A DNA stretch of 64,000 nt from positions 270,430-334,429 of the forward strand of contig VYZB01000291.1 in NCBI GenBank assembly GCA_013397455.1, read 5' to 3'. Made by a program: the position numbers and the translations under genes. How positions within the stretch are numbered: the first letter of the stretch is position 1; the number at the start of each line of letters is the position of its first letter. Source of the stretch: Crotophaga sulcirostris (taxonomy: Eukaryota > Chordata > Aves > Cuculiformes > Crotophagidae). This document shows positions 1 through 13,145 of this stretch, in pieces. A model generated the notes under the pieces. The model saw only the letters and a list, made by a program, of their open reading frames with translations, searched no databases and was not told the DNA's origin.

Positions 1-3000
1 ACAGACCCCTTAGACTGGAATTCTGTGGGAATTCTGTCCATGCAACAGATACATTCCACTTACATCACACTTTTGAACAAAGTCCACATGAATTCGAAGG
101 CCCTGTCATATCTCTCGCCAACGCTGAATTTCATACGCTGAAATCCTGATATGTAGGTCTGTTACAAGGGCTTTGATTGACAAAATGGCTTTGCTTGGTA
201 TGTCTGATGAGGCTACTGCCTCTGCTGCAAAGACATCTATACTGCTTGTCAGTCAGCCCCTGACACACCATCATTTACAGCATAGCATTTTAAGGCAAAT
301 CATCACCAATTTCAGCTGGTTTTCAAACAGTGTGTGGCAAACCGCAGTGGTTCAGGAGATGATTGACTCCAAAGCTCACACAGTTGTGGAAGAAAGAGTA
401 GGATGGGCATCTGGGACAGGAAACTCATCAGATGTCTCAAATGAAGGTGTCCCTCCTCATCAGCCAAAACCTTCCATTAGATCCTTGAGGTCAATGGATC
501 TGACCATAAATTGCTTTTAATCATGTATGTCGATCTCCTACTTTCAATACACTGGACCGAAACCTAAATCAGTTATTTTATCTCCCAATTGCTCCCAACT
601 GTTAGATAGGCAAGTCACTTAGTGTCTTCACTGTGGCAGCATACGGCCACATTTCCTGTGTCTTTGTAACAGGTCTGCTGCCTCCAGGAAGTTCTGGTTT
701 AACTGCACACAGTGGTGTCTATAGGCTTAGCATCTCTCAGTGCTGCACCTACCCCTTATATCTGCTTCTACAAATGCAAGGTCTAGGAGTGAATATGTCC
801 ATGGAAGAGAGCAGTCGGGAATGTACCGTTGCCCCTAATCAATTTACATTCTGCTCTTTCTTCTGGCCACCTTTTCCAGGCTCCTGGTTTCATTAGGGCC
901 AAGGATGTTCACTAGTCAATGGAGAGGTACAGGATTGAATATTGCTAGCTCATCTGTGTGTTGAACTGTCCTGAGAAAAAAGGCTAGCTAGGAAGGGGCC
1001 ACAGGCTGCATGTGCAGTCCTGGAGAAGGGCAGGGAGGTGCTGTAGATAGACCTTTCCTTGCTGATTGTCACTCAGTAACGGCTGTGGTTCAGTTTCTGT
1101 GTTTCAGGATATGTTAAAACTCGAGCTTGGAAACAAATAATTTTTCCATAGGTTATTATTACATTTTTCTGATGTCATGAAAATATAAACAGTTCTTACT
1201 AAATCCTGTTATTTAATACAAAACACAAGGTTTGGGTCTAAACTCTTTGGCAGGATTCTTCAAATATACACTGGCAGAAGCACAGAGAAGAAATTCATAT
1301 CTATGAGTTGTCTGTATTACTTGACACATTTTTGCTGGGAAAGCCAGTTTGGTTCAGACATAGTGTAATCATACCAGACTGTTTGCCCTTTTCTGAGTGT
1401 CCCATTGACCTTCATACTCCACTGAATCTTAATTTTTAAGCCTAGGGAAAGATAGCCTGTTGCTTCAGGTTGTTGCTTCAGGCCCCTAACGGCATTAAAT
1501 GTATTGTTTAAAATCTCTTAACACTGTAAATCAAATTGTGCCTCTCATACAATTGAAACTGAGGTACTTAGTGGGCTGAGGAGAAAAGGAAGCAGGCTAG
1601 GAGAAATGGTAAATAAGCATAACAGTATCTGAAAAAAAAGGCTGAAGTGCAAAATACAGAAGTGGATATCTATGTACAGTCTTGTGCATAGATGTATGTC
1701 CATGTCTGCATGTTCACATATATACAGAGTAACATTACTCAAGGTCTGATTGTAACTGAAAAACAAAGGGACTCCTCAAAATAAAAATATTCTTTCTATT
1801 TTTTTATGTCATGAAAATTTGCAGCCAAGTTTTATGACTGTAACATTATTTGAATGATGTATGCTGGACTTGTAGCTGGCTATGTGTAAGTAACTGTGTA
1901 TATGTGTATGTATATAGATTTGTTTCATCTATTAGAGTATTTTTCTTGTTTCCACATGCGAAGGTCTGAGTATGAGTGTAAAAAGATATAATTGTGATAA
2001 GTTCATAGACATTCAAATTGTGACGGTTCTCTGAGGCTTGCCTGGGTGAAAGTATTCTAGATGCAAAAATATTTTCAAAAACTCACAGGAACTTGGCATC
2101 TTTTACAGTATTTCAAATGGAATAATTTGCTTGGAAGGAAAAATATTAGATGCTCAAGAAAATAAAAAGATGGGGAATTAAAAAAAAGGGCTACTTAAAC
2201 TTCCAAAATATTTTGGCCTGATTTCAGACCAACTAGTCATGTAAAATGTTAGCTGAAGTAGTAGGGTCTTCACTGTCAGGCTGACACTGTCATATGGAAG
2301 TGCTCTGTGTTGTAAGTCCTCGGGAATTTCAGTCTGTGGCCTTGTAATTTGGCTTCCTGTGCTGGACAGAAAAAATAGGACTTTGCTCTCATCTTTAGCT
2401 ATGGATGCAAGGCAAATTCTTAAATTCGTGTACATGGCATAAGAAAAAGAAAGGGAAGAGTTCTAACCATAGGAGAAACTTAAGAGTAACCTTAGCCTTT
2501 TGTGTGGTAGAGATTATATTGCAGAATATAAACTGCAACCTAGATCTGTGCTGGCCCAGATAGGTATTATTCCTCCAAGTAAGACACACTAAACAAACTT
2601 AGAAGTCACATAATGAAAAAAAAACTTGTTTGCCCTATTTCTTTAAAGCACTTTATTCAAAAAGGGCAGCAGGACCAGCTTGTAGCCTCGTGACCCAAAA
2701 CTTCCTCTGGATTCTTTTAATACTTCTATGGTCTGTTTCTGCTATGGTCTTTCAGATCAATGTGTTTCTCAGCCACTTTCCACTTTACCAAAAGTGCAAT
2801 TTCTGGAATTAACAGCAGGCAGTGATAATTAATCCTTTGGGGATTTTGTGGCCTAGGGACAGACAAGCCTATTTTGTCTCTGCTGTAGGATACAAAACAT
2901 CTCAGAAATTTGTTGGATCAGGAGATAACCTGGGTCCAGCTTTCTCTAGTCTTGTGCTGCTTTAAAAATCTCAGGAAGAACAGATGTTGTGTGTGGTTCA

Positions 3001-4260
3001 TTGCACTGATCAAGAGCATCTGGTGATGTTTGTGCTTCCTAGAACATCTTGATTTTGAGACCTATAATGACAAGGAATATAAATATGTCAGGACCCACCT
3101 TTGGCATTCAGATGGGAGGAAATAAGCATCGTTTAAATGTTTATAGATCACTTAGGAGTAGTCAGTAAATTGCTCAAAGCACTTCATTCTGACCTGAGAA
3201 GAACTGTCCAGGCTCTAGATGAGTCTCCAGGAAACATGGTTTCAAGGGGTACATGTTAATATTCCCTTTGTCAGCTGAAACTGAGAAACAGAGAGAGCAT
3301 AATAGAGCAGAGCCACAACCTCCCTGGCCTGGATGACTTGCAACAAATTGTCTCCTCTGTGGATCTCCATCTGTGGGATCTTGGAGAGATTTGACTCTGT
3401 AAATACTATGTGCTCACTCAGACACCAAAAATCAGGTGTACTTTCCTCTGAGGACAGCTAATGACATGCAGGTAATACAAGCCTTTCAAAAGGCCTGACA
3501 TAGCAACTTCTTTCATCCACAACTTTCTCCAAATCCTGCCAGGTGAGGAAAAAGGAAGGATAGGCAAGCACACGAGAATTTTTCTTTTTTTTTTTTGGTT
3601 GTGTCTTACTATTCTTTTTATTTCTTGTTTTTCAGCCAACCTGACTTTGAAACAGAGTAAGCAGACTTTATCTCACCATGCCTTGGCTGTCCTGGGGATT
3701 GAAATTGCACTGAGCCCAGAATAGATGTGCATGGAAATTGCACATTTTAAACTGATGGCTGCACAAGATCAGAAGCCGTGGCAATACTGACACTTTTGGC
3801 CTGGAACTTGGCAGGGCTGTGAAAAAATGTGGAGCTGCTGTTGCAAATGGCTCATTTTCTGACTCGAAGGGAAAGGACTTGTAGTTTCATATGTACCACT
3901 TCTGCAGATCAGTGACGAGGAGGAGAATTTGGTGTCTGTCCACTAGCATATCTCTTGCAAGCTGAGAGAAGTTAATATAAAGCATTGTAATCTCTTTCAC
4001 AGCCTGCAGGACTCATAAGAAACCATAAGAAGTTTCTCAAGCTTAAAGTGTTCTATAGGATACTAAATCTCAAATATCCTGGAGGCCACTGGGGAAATGA
4101 AAAGGTGTAGTTGTCACATTTTGTCAAAGTATAACATCTATATAATAAGCCAGTTAGCTCCCTTTCTTTAGGCCCAACCCGGCTTGATGTACTAGGGCCG
4201 TGTTCATTGTTTTCCAGTTTTATTGTTGTGGGTGGTTTTTTTTTTATGAAAGCAAAATAA
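1..4260. other. Unique noncoding DNA, no gene recognised
   Basis: AT-rich single-copy-looking sequence with many stop codons in all frames. The longest open frame is 115 codons on the plus strand at 173-520. It resembles no family I know and has no visible splice or promoter context, so I leave it uncalled. Short T and A runs occur, for example near 3585-3597. I see no RNA gene and no clear mobile element here. CpG is rare, as expected for methylated vertebrate intergenic or intronic DNA. Confidence 0.6.
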
Positions 4261-4269
4261 AGCTAACCT

Positions 4270-4354
4270 TGGGCCAGATCCTCAGATGTTTTAAATTGGT
4301 TTTGCTCCACTCTGGCTAATGGGACTGATTTATTTCAGCTGGAAATCTGGCTCC
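4270..4354. repeat. Fossil palindromic DNA-transposon (MITE-like) remnant
   Basis: The segment opens with GGGCCAGATCCTCAG and closes with CAGCTGGAAATCTGGCTCC. GCCAGAT at 4273-4279 is the exact reverse complement of ATCTGGC at 4345-4351, and the AT-rich inner arms are also roughly complementary. The centre (GCTCCACT then TAATGGGACT) fits, by my memory, the self-complementary 'ccagatcctcagctggtgtaaat' repeats common in turtles, crocodilians and birds. It is non-autonomous and carries no coding sequence. Family naming would need a RepeatMasker search; the palindrome itself is directly visible. Confidence 0.55.
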
Positions 4355-4359
4355 TCACT

Positions 4360-6620
4360 TATATTCTTGTTCTCTTCCATCTCCCTAGCCCTTAATTTTT
4401 CTTTTTTCTTTTTCTTAATAGTAAATAATAATAATAATAAAATTTATATCTTTATCCTCAACTCTTACCAAATAAGCCTCATTTATAGGTTGGCCAAGCA
4501 ATCGAGTGGTTAATGAGGTTTATTTGCTGTACAAGTCAGACCTTGGCTTATACAGAGATTGAAAGTGACTCCAAGATGGGACCTCTGAGGAAGGAGTAAA
4601 ACCAAGAGATGATATACCCACTTCAAAATAAGGTAAATCAAGTTTAACAAGAGATCAGCAGAAGACACAAACAAGCAGAGTAACTGTAGAGAGAAGACAG
4701 CTATTCATAATGATTTTCAGGTCATTTTTGGTAGAGCTATGGAGAGATTGAGTGGTGAGGAGATGTGGAATTGTGAAACCTAAGGAAAAAAGAGAAGGGA
4801 AAAATGTCAGGATAGAATGGGAAATAAAGCTCTAAAGAGGCAATGGACACTTGCACGATAACTTGCTCATTAGTCTTTGGTTTAGATTCCCTGCCACAGG
4901 ATTGTCATTTCTAGTTATCTTTTCAGCTTTGGTTGTTAACTACAATCATAGAAAACTAATGATCACCAACCTTACTTCAAAACATTCACTGCATAGTGCC
5001 TGAGATCATAACAGTGTTCTTAATATGACCATATAAATAGGAATAACTAAGGATTTACATAAAAGAAAAACAGTCATGAATCTATGAGTCAAATGTATTT
5101 TAACAATTAAATTTTCTATAGTAAGAAGAAGGTTAACTGCTGGATTCCTTGACACTTACACATGCCTGATATGTTTAGTATCTTAGACACAATTTTCCTT
5201 TCCCCTCTCTCTCTTTTTTTATCCTGTGGAAGCTAAAACTTTATTATAAAATTGAAGATAAGTATATCAGTTTGTTGGATGCTGGCAGAGCAGAACACAA
5301 GCAATGAGAAGATAAGGGAATTTGGTCAAATACAAAAAATACCATGGAACCTAAACCAAATGACATCAGATAAGACCTCCACTGAGTTTCTATTAAAAAT
5401 GTAATAAATAAGGATCACAGAAAATTTTTTTCTGGCACTTTTTTTTTGTTATTGTCTCTAGTGCTTCAGAAGTATATCAGTATTAGTGCTATTTTTCTCA
5501 TTCCTATTTATAATGAATAAATGAAGTTCTGACAGGCCCAGATTAATGATGAGACTCTCTCAATATATATATATATTTAATTTCAAGACTTAATTCTACT
5601 CTTGTGGGACAGCCTTACTAGTCTGCTTAAGGATATAAGAATAGTATTGACAAAAATCAGTGAATCCTGAAATTTTGACTGGTAGGACTGGGAGCATGGT
5701 AAAGGTTAGTAGTTGCTGAATGGGATGGAAATTATGTTAAAATCAGTGTAAATGTTAATGTGATCAGTAGCTGCGATATTTGGATCTGGGTGAATATTTA
5801 GCTTCCCAGGTGTTTAGAGCTAGGCTCTCTGATGGCAATAGCACAACATATTGAATTGGCTTGTGGACCATAGTGTGGCTCTGTTGAAAGGGTTCAGCTA
5901 CATGGACTGATGTTATTCTTGGCTATTGGAAAGGTCTGCCACTTGAGATGCTGCTTCACCAAGTGGGAAGAGAAGGATTGCTAAAAAAGAGAGAAAAAAG
6001 CAGAATTGCCTCTTGAGGTCTGTAATTCATTCTAAAATCTCTTCTGTTCACCAGGGACTTCCAAAAATAAGTTTGTTTGCAGTGTCCGTAGGATGTCACC
6101 AGTGATGACAGACAGCAGTAGATAGCTTTACTCTTGTGCTTTCTTCACCCATCTTGAAAATTTTCCTGTGCAGATGCAATTATGCCTTGCTGGCATTTTT
6201 TTGTGGATTTGGTAATATAGAAACTGGGAACTGGGCCATGAATTGCAAACAATGCATATTTAATTGCAGCTTGTCCAGGATTTTAAATCATCTAGATCTT
6301 GGTATCACCTTGCTAGAGATTCAGGTAAGCTTTGTGTCACTGTGTTCAGAACTATAAATACCATAAAATATATTCTGATTCGTGGTATAACCTGTTGGAG
6401 AGAGGTAGGGGAATTGTGCCTGCTCTTAACAGCAACCCTCTCCTCATTTCATTTCCTATGACACCTACAAACAGAAAACGGTCACAGTTTCAGTCCAGGC
6501 AGCACATTTGAAATAAGGCAGAGAAAAGATAATCTTGGCCTTGAAAGAATCATGGTGCCATTTTATTTCTGAGGACATTTTGTAGATTGTTTCCATCCAG
6601 GAATATTTTAACCTTTCCAA
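4360..6620. other. Unique noncoding DNA with short microsatellites
   Basis: AT-rich sequence without a supportable gene. It holds an (AAT)n run at about 4423-4442 and an (AT)n run at about 5563-5576, both short simple repeats of the kind that vary between individuals. Open frames here stay under 75 codons and look random. No CR1 or MIR similarity is evident. Confidence 0.6.
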
Positions 6621-6629
6621 CACATCTAC

Positions 6630-6912
6630 CTGTGTGACTCAAGCCAGGCTGTCTCAGGGCTTTGGCACTGAGGAACTTTGAATGACAGGAAAAATACATG
6701 TTACAGGCTGGTAAAGGGACAGTGCTTTTGATGGGAAAGGAATCCCCTTTGGGCTTGATGCTTGTCTGTGGCCTTAGGAGAGGTTTGCTTAGTGGTGTCT
6801 GCGCTGTCTCCAGTGGACGATAGTCTGTGTCATAAAAGGGCTCCATGCATAATACAGAATATTTGTTGGCCTCTGCCTTGAAGAAACCCAAATGAGAGCT
6901 GTTTATATCCAT
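6630..6912 (-). CDS. Candidate internal exon of unknown protein, minus strand
   Basis: Read on the minus strand, this 283-base segment stays open for about 94 codons. At its upstream edge the strand reads TACTGGATATTTTCCCTAG and then enters the open frame with ATGGATATAAAC, which is a good 3' splice-site context; the TAG of the acceptor is also an in-frame stop. At the downstream edge it reads CACAG|GTAGAT, a good 5' splice site. The frame continues past the donor to 6550. The peptide is rich in Pro, Lys, Ser and aromatics, with local pieces such as MEPFYDTDYRPL and LRPQTSIKPKGDSF. It has no signal peptide, membrane segment or catalytic motif that I recognise. The tyrosine/proline pattern is vaguely like ciliary microtubule-associated repeats (SAXO-type), but that is only an impression. 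No neighbouring exon was found. It may be a chance open frame. Confidence 0.25.
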
Positions 6913-6914
6913 CT

Positions 6915-9900
6915 AGGGAAAATATCCAGTAGGAAAAGTAGTACTGTTTGGCTAACGTATCTAAGCCATTTCATTTTATTCCATCCCACCTTTCAGTCTT
7001 TTTCTTATGCCTTTCCCCCCCTCCCTTTACATTTAACTGAAATGGGAGTTTTAAGCAGCTATAACTTTATTGAAAATCAAAAGGAGTCAAAATGATCAGC
7101 ATTCATTATATGTTTTAATTAAATTTAATTAAAGAATGTTAAACACAATATGTACGAGTGGGTCTAAATAACTGTGTATAATTCTTCCCCCTTCATGCTT
7201 TAAATTCTCAGTTCTTAGGCAGAATCAGGTTATAAAAAGTTAAGAGTCAATTGTAAAAATGAGATCTCAGGGAAAACATGCCAGAAAAAAAAAAAATACA
7301 ACAAACACACAAAACCCCCTAACAACCCTAACACATTTACACTGTCTGCTTGGCATTAGTAATCTTTTTCCTTATGGTACTGCATGCTGTAGGCTTACAA
7401 CAGGACAATTCCCCACTACTGGGCTTAATTTGGGGTACACAAATGAGCACACAAGTACAGGTGCATCAACGCATGCATCCCCAAGCAGACACTAGAAAGT
7501 CAATACGAGAGAGAAAATGTGTGTCACACCCTCTAAATTCAGGTGGCCTCAAGCAGTGCCATATAATCCCAGCCTCAATTAAACTTTCCAAGGTCAGTGG
7601 TGTTCTACCAGGTCAGACATAAATAAGTCAGGTGAGAGTCCTAGGGCACTGAAAAGCCATATTTATTCTTTATCCACAGTTCATAGCTATCAAATGAAGC
7701 CTAACAGAAAAAGAGAGAGAGTGGTTCTCAAAGCTGCTCCTGTTGTAAGTACACATTTATTTTTTTAAAGAAATAACGCAGTTCTAACTCACCCCTACCT
7801 CAAAACTGCGGAAAACTGCCACTGTGACTGTGGAAGCTTCAGGAGGACAAAGGAAAATATTTTAATTCAGCTACATGACATTTAATGACTAAATTATTCA
7901 AGTAAATCTGAAGATTTTTCCTAGTTTTTTTAAGAAGGAGCTCTTATCCTTTTAAGATTAAGTTTTGTTCATAGCTAAGTCTTTACTGTGTGAAGTGTGG
8001 GACCAGATGTCAACGCAAATGCTTCTTGAATTCAGATATACAGATTTTATGTCCTGATTCAGCCAGTAATGAAAATGGGCTAGTATTGCAAAATCTATTG
8101 GATTTGTAAACAACATATGTAATTTTCTCTTGTTTTGAGAAAGCAGAGGAAAGAGAGGGGAGAATAATGATGTCTGTATCTTAGTCCCAAAGAGTGAACG
8201 ATTGTGGAGTTACATTGGCTTCTTTGAGTGTCAGACCTGCTGAGAAGAGTTATCACATTCAGAGAAAGTAATTAAGGATAGTTGAGGTCCACTGATTTCT
8301 GTGCCGTCTGAAGAACTAAGTGAATTTTCCAGGCCTCTGTGACTAATAACCAGATTAATATATATGTTTTAATAAACCAACATACTACAAGTCTGCCTTG
8401 CTGTGCTGCATAATATTTTAAAGGCAGAGTTCTGACATGTAGAGTTAGACCTTTCTCCTTATTTAGTAGGGGAAAATAAAATGACTCAGGACTATATTAG
8501 GGAGAATTATTAAAAAATAAAAGTCAACAAAATCAAAGAGAAAATCCTTCTCCTAAACTCTCACTTCTCTGCCTCCAAAAGTGGAAACTGAACCCCTGAA
8601 AAGTGCAAGTAAAGTCATGATGTAAGACTGTTGAGAGCAGAAAGCGTAAATATGTTTTCTAAGAAGGGCTTGGAGGTCTGAGGCTAGTTTTGTTTCTGTT
8701 GACCTAACTTGATTCATACCAGTTTACACAGTTGAGAAACTGATACATTAATGCTGCTGGGAAAGTTGTCTCATACCTTTTGTTTGTTTTTCCTTATTTA
8801 AACTTTTCATTATGATTAAGATATGGTGATCTATTAAGCAATGTGTAGAAGGTGTGTATATATATTTGTTTTCTAATGACTTTCACTCTTTTGTTGAGAA
8901 ACAATTTTGAAAGTGCAATTGAGTAACAACAAAAATAAATTTTCAGATATCTTTGTGAGTAATAATGCCAGCTTTTATTTAGCATATATGAGAGGATCAC
9001 ATCATTAATTATTCTGAATATTCAGACAGTGGATACTTACACATATGGTTTTGAATCACTGAATATATACAATTTTTGTCAAGACTAACTCTTAATCTGA
9101 GAAATATTCAAAAACATGTATAATCACACATTTATCCTCCTTACAATAAGTTACAGACTTCAAATCAGGGAATGGAAAAAATACTAGGTGTATACTAGGT
9201 GTCCAGACACATAATGGCAGGTGCTGATTAGTTAAAGTAAGCACTTTCCAAACAAAGAAAAGTCTTGTCAAAACTATTACAGTTTTGGATAAATTTGCTG
9301 TATTTATCCCCAAGCAGCTGTATTAGTGATTCTGAAAATTTTAAGATAAAGTTAACATTAAAAACATAGGCATTAGGGAGAATTTATGGGGGAAAAGGTG
9401 TCACAGAAAAATGTTTACAGAAATATCAGTTTTCTTTTATAGGCATTCATATTAGAAATCATTTTATCACTTGGTATGCATTAGCCTATGTATTAGGAGT
9501 CCTCTGCTTTTAATATCTGAAAGTAGAGGGGAAAATCTTGATGAATGTTTCTGAAAGTTTTATGTGCTCTTTATCCCAACGCTGGATTGCAATCCGTGTT
9601 ACGCTTGCTACAATAATAGAAAAATCGGGATCAGATGACCGGTTCTACAGATTAGATGTGAAGCAAGGGTGTTACAACAACATCCTGGCTTCCTCTTAGG
9701 CTTTAACCATATACCATGTATCAGTTAGAGGATAAGAGCGAGGAAAAAGGAAAATTTATCTTTTTGTTATATCTGCTTCTATCACGTTTCCCAAATGAGC
9801 TCTCAAAATGTATCTTAGTAGTGAATACATTGCGTGACTCATTCTTGAAGGAGTTAATTAAAGCAAACCTCAAGCACTCAATACCGTAAGAAATTTCACC

Positions 9901-12855
9901 AATGTCTGGAACAAAAGGTGATTAAATGAAACTGAATCCAAGAACACTTTTTTCCTTGAGAGGAAAATATAACATGTGCCTTTAAGGCTAACTTGCCATA
10001 AATGTATGAGACCTTTTAGACATAACTCCCACCTCACTGAAGCACTCAGTCTTAAATACTGGCAGGTAGCAAGGCCATAGAAACTCCTTCAGCAGAAGTT
10101 TCCCATTCCTCACTTAAAAGACAGTGATAATTTACAGTCATCTCCACCATGCTAAATATACCAATTAAGGGATATGAGCCAAGTGCTTTTACCAGGTCCA
10201 AGTTAGATTAGTCACAACATCCAGAGTTATTAATTGGAAAGAAAAGAGAAGGACATTAAAGAGGGCACTATAGGGCTCAACATTTTGTATAGCATCCATG
10301 TCTTTGGTTTTTCTGCTTCTCCATTTAGTCAGAATAAGCACTTGAAGTCAGTTGCTGAAAAGAAAGTAAATGATCATAAAACTTTCTGAGGAGACTTTCA
10401 GCCCAGGGAAGCAGCACTGCAGCAGGCACATTGAACATCTCCTTATTTTTCGTTGACATAAATAAACTCACTTCTGAGGGGATAAAGTAGGGATATGCAC
10501 ATAGTCTAGCAGCCGTGAAATGTGGAAATGCATCAAGAACAGATATTTAGTCATCAGAAAAGGGATCTCTCAGACTTTTATTGCCAAACTCATTGTGCTG
10601 CTAAGCGTGCTTTGCTTCATGTTTCATTTTCCCCACCTAGCAACATGGATAATTATTTAATTTTGGTGCAGCTTAGAGTGAGAAAGAAAGTGGTATTGAA
10701 TTACCTTTTTCCACATTCCAGAGAGCTTCAGGGTCTAAAAAGTCCCAGACGTTCTCCTAGATTCAGCTTGCCACAGAGGTCCATGAAGGGATTGCTCTAC
10801 TAGCCAAAATCTTTGCTCTAGCTTACTCTTTCATCAGGACCCACCCACCACCATGGGCAGGAGGACACAGTCACTATGCACATCAGAAGCTGTTCAATGC
10901 ATCATTAGCCAGTCTTTGCAGTGCAACCTTTTGACTACTTTGATTACACAGTGCTGGAATCAAATGGCTGTGGAAAATAAACCACTGTCTCTAATCGGCT
11001 TTGAGATGCCCTTGGACATGGTGCTGGGGGACAAAAAGTAAAAATTATTTATTATTATTTTTGTTATATCTATAGATTTTTACACATCCAGAGTTCACAC
11101 TGGAGGAGAATGTTATGAACCTGTTATCTTTCATGTGTCATATTATTGATCAAAGCAAACGATGATGTTAAAAGTTACATAAATGTTTTGTAGGCCTACA
11201 ATGATTCATGACTTTCTCTACAGTAGCAATGTTCCTGATGTTGTTGCACTGTCTGGAGCTAATGTTCTGATTAATGCATGTTTTCCTTCCTGATTTAAGA
11301 AATAGCTTATGGCTAAAAATACTTAGATGTTCTCTGATTTATTGAAACTTTGTTTTTTTTTTTTCCTTTCCTTTCCAGCTTTTTATTCTTATATGTGTAT
11401 GTATAGCATAAATATACGTATTTGTAAATGTGTCAGCTTTAGAGATATCCTTGATGCAGTACTCTTACAAGTTGTCTCTAAAGACTGGTATTTGTATTGA
11501 AAAATACATTTTGTTAGACCATGTCTGCCAATACATCATCTTATGGGGGTACTCTAACCAGCGCGTGTTTGTCAAAACAACAGCAAACAAATGTGGCCAC
11601 AACATTTACTGGCTTGTGGGGGACAGAGAGGAGGCTGCTTCTACTGCTAAAATGGCATGAAAACTCAGGGTGATCTGTCATTGCTACAATACAGAAGTAC
11701 CACACACACAGTGCACTCACACCCCGACTCTTTTTCCCAGGCAGTGGGGAGCTGTAGTTGGGAAGGCAGGGAATGTGATGTTGTACACCTTGGGCTAACC
11801 AGCTGAACAGTCTACAGGGAACAACCTCCAGAAACAGGACCTAGCTTAGTCCTTTGGTCCAAGGAATGTTGAGGCTGGAGCACCAGATCCAAAGAGCAGA
11901 AGGTGGCTGGCTTATGGTGCTCTCCTTGGGTTTTCATAGAGGGATTGGGCTAGAGGACAGACTTGTAAACTGTTGTCCAGTTTTGTCATTTGTGGCATCT
12001 CTTTGGGCTATAGAGTCAATGGAAACTACTCTGCAGTCAGTGTCTGTTTGATTTTCTTTTGAATTTCCTCACACACTGAAATCTAAGAGTTTATGGTGAT
12101 GTCCATGTTGAGTTTATATAGTCTTAACTGGGAAAGCACTGAAGTCAAGAATATACTTCCCTCCAAAATTTTTTGTTCACAGAGGTCTTTATAAAGGACA
12201 AGACAAATGTGTTTCCTCTGCTGCAGGGACTATCCACAGATTCTATATATACATATGGGTTTTTTGGGTCTATTTACTAGAAATGGACTCTGCCAGTTGG
12301 GCCCTCTGGTCCCTTAGCCTAAACCTGCTGTAGAAGTGGTGTGCAACAGAAAGTACCCACTTTGGTTTTATCTGCTATGCTGTAAACCACCTACTTGTGT
12401 CCTTTTGTGCCTTTTGTGAAGTCTGTTAATAGCTGTTACTGCTAATTGTTGTGCTTAGCTTGTTTTGTTCATCTATGGGCAGAAATCAGGGGGATCAAAG
12501 AGCAGTATACTCCATAAAGTCTTGCAGTGTCCATTCTGCAGCTCTGTTTCACCTGCCCAGGCTGAGATACTACACTGAAGGATGGCACAGAAACTGAAAA
12601 GAGATGGAGAGAGAAAAAGGGGATTTATTTCACTCAAACTTTTGGATTGCTTCAGTTGTAGGTTCAAAATGAACTCTTTTGCACTGTTTCAATATAGGAC
12701 ATTGCCTTTGGAGTTTATCCCAAGGCCTCCCCATGAAGGATAAGGTTTTTTTTCCTTTTCTTAAAAAATCAGCTGCATAAAAACATAAGGTTTGACAAAA
12801 TGTCATGAATCATTAAGTTTGAGTCCTTCAGTAGACGTTTAAAACCCACAAAATG
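6915..12855. other. Unique noncoding DNA, no gene recognised
   Basis: About 6 kb of AT-rich sequence. It includes an A-rich stretch near 7285-7320 and an 11-bp perfect tandem duplication, ATACTAGGTGT, at 9181-9191 and 9192-9202. Open frames are all under about 95 codons, and overlapping frames show no consistent protein-like composition. A slightly CpG-enriched piece lies near 9575-9660. I see no repeat family that I can name and no RNA gene. Confidence 0.55.
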
Positions 12856-12857
12856 TA

Positions 12858-12886
12858 GACTTAAGACTTATAGACTTATAGACTTA
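12858..12886 (+). repeat. Short GACTTA tandem array at CR1 5' edge
   Basis: GACTTA occurs four times, starting at 12858, 12865, 12873 and 12881, with spacings of 7, 8 and 8 bases. The array ends a few bases before recognisable CR1 sequence begins. It is either a tiny tandem expansion at the insertion junction or target-site sequence that expanded later. It carries no coding potential. Confidence 0.7.
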
Positions 12887-12889
12887 AGT

Positions 12890-13145
12890 TTCGTCTGAGG
12901 AAGTTTAGACTTGATGTTAGGAAAAAGTTCTTCACTGAAAGGATGATTGGCCATTGGAATGCGCTGCCCAGGGAGGTGGTGGAGTCGCCAACCCTGGAGG
13001 TGTTTAAGGGAAGACTGGATGAGGCACAGAGTGCCATGGTTTAGATGATGGGATGGTGTTAGTGTTGGCTTATAGGTTGGACTTGATGATCTCAGAGGTC
13101 CTTTCCAACCTTGTGATACTGTGTGTGTGATACTGTGTGAAATGT
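12890..13145 (+). mobile_element. CR1 LINE, 5'-truncated 3' end (copy 1)
   Basis: This is the terminal roughly 250 bp of a CR1 non-LTR retrotransposon in plus orientation. Landmarks are GATGTTAGGAAAAAGTTCTT, GCTGCCCAGGGAGGTGGTGG, CCCTGGAGGTGTTTAA, and GGTTGGACTTGATGATCTCA followed by GGTCCTTTCCAACC. It ends in a short 3' tail repeat of GTGATACTGTGT type (two units) in place of the ATTCTATG-type units seen in many CR1 copies. CR1 elements move by target-primed reverse transcription and are almost always 5'-truncated, as here. Nothing of the reverse transcriptase remains except the degenerate C-terminal coding tail overlapping the 3' end. The copy is dead. Compared with copy 2, it probably belongs to another subfamily because of its tail and the GCACAGAGTGCCATGG internal segment. 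Confidence 0.93.

Noticed and set aside
173..520. 115-codon plus-strand open frame
   Set aside because: No recognisable family, ordinary composition, no splice or promoter signals; expected by chance in 64 kb.
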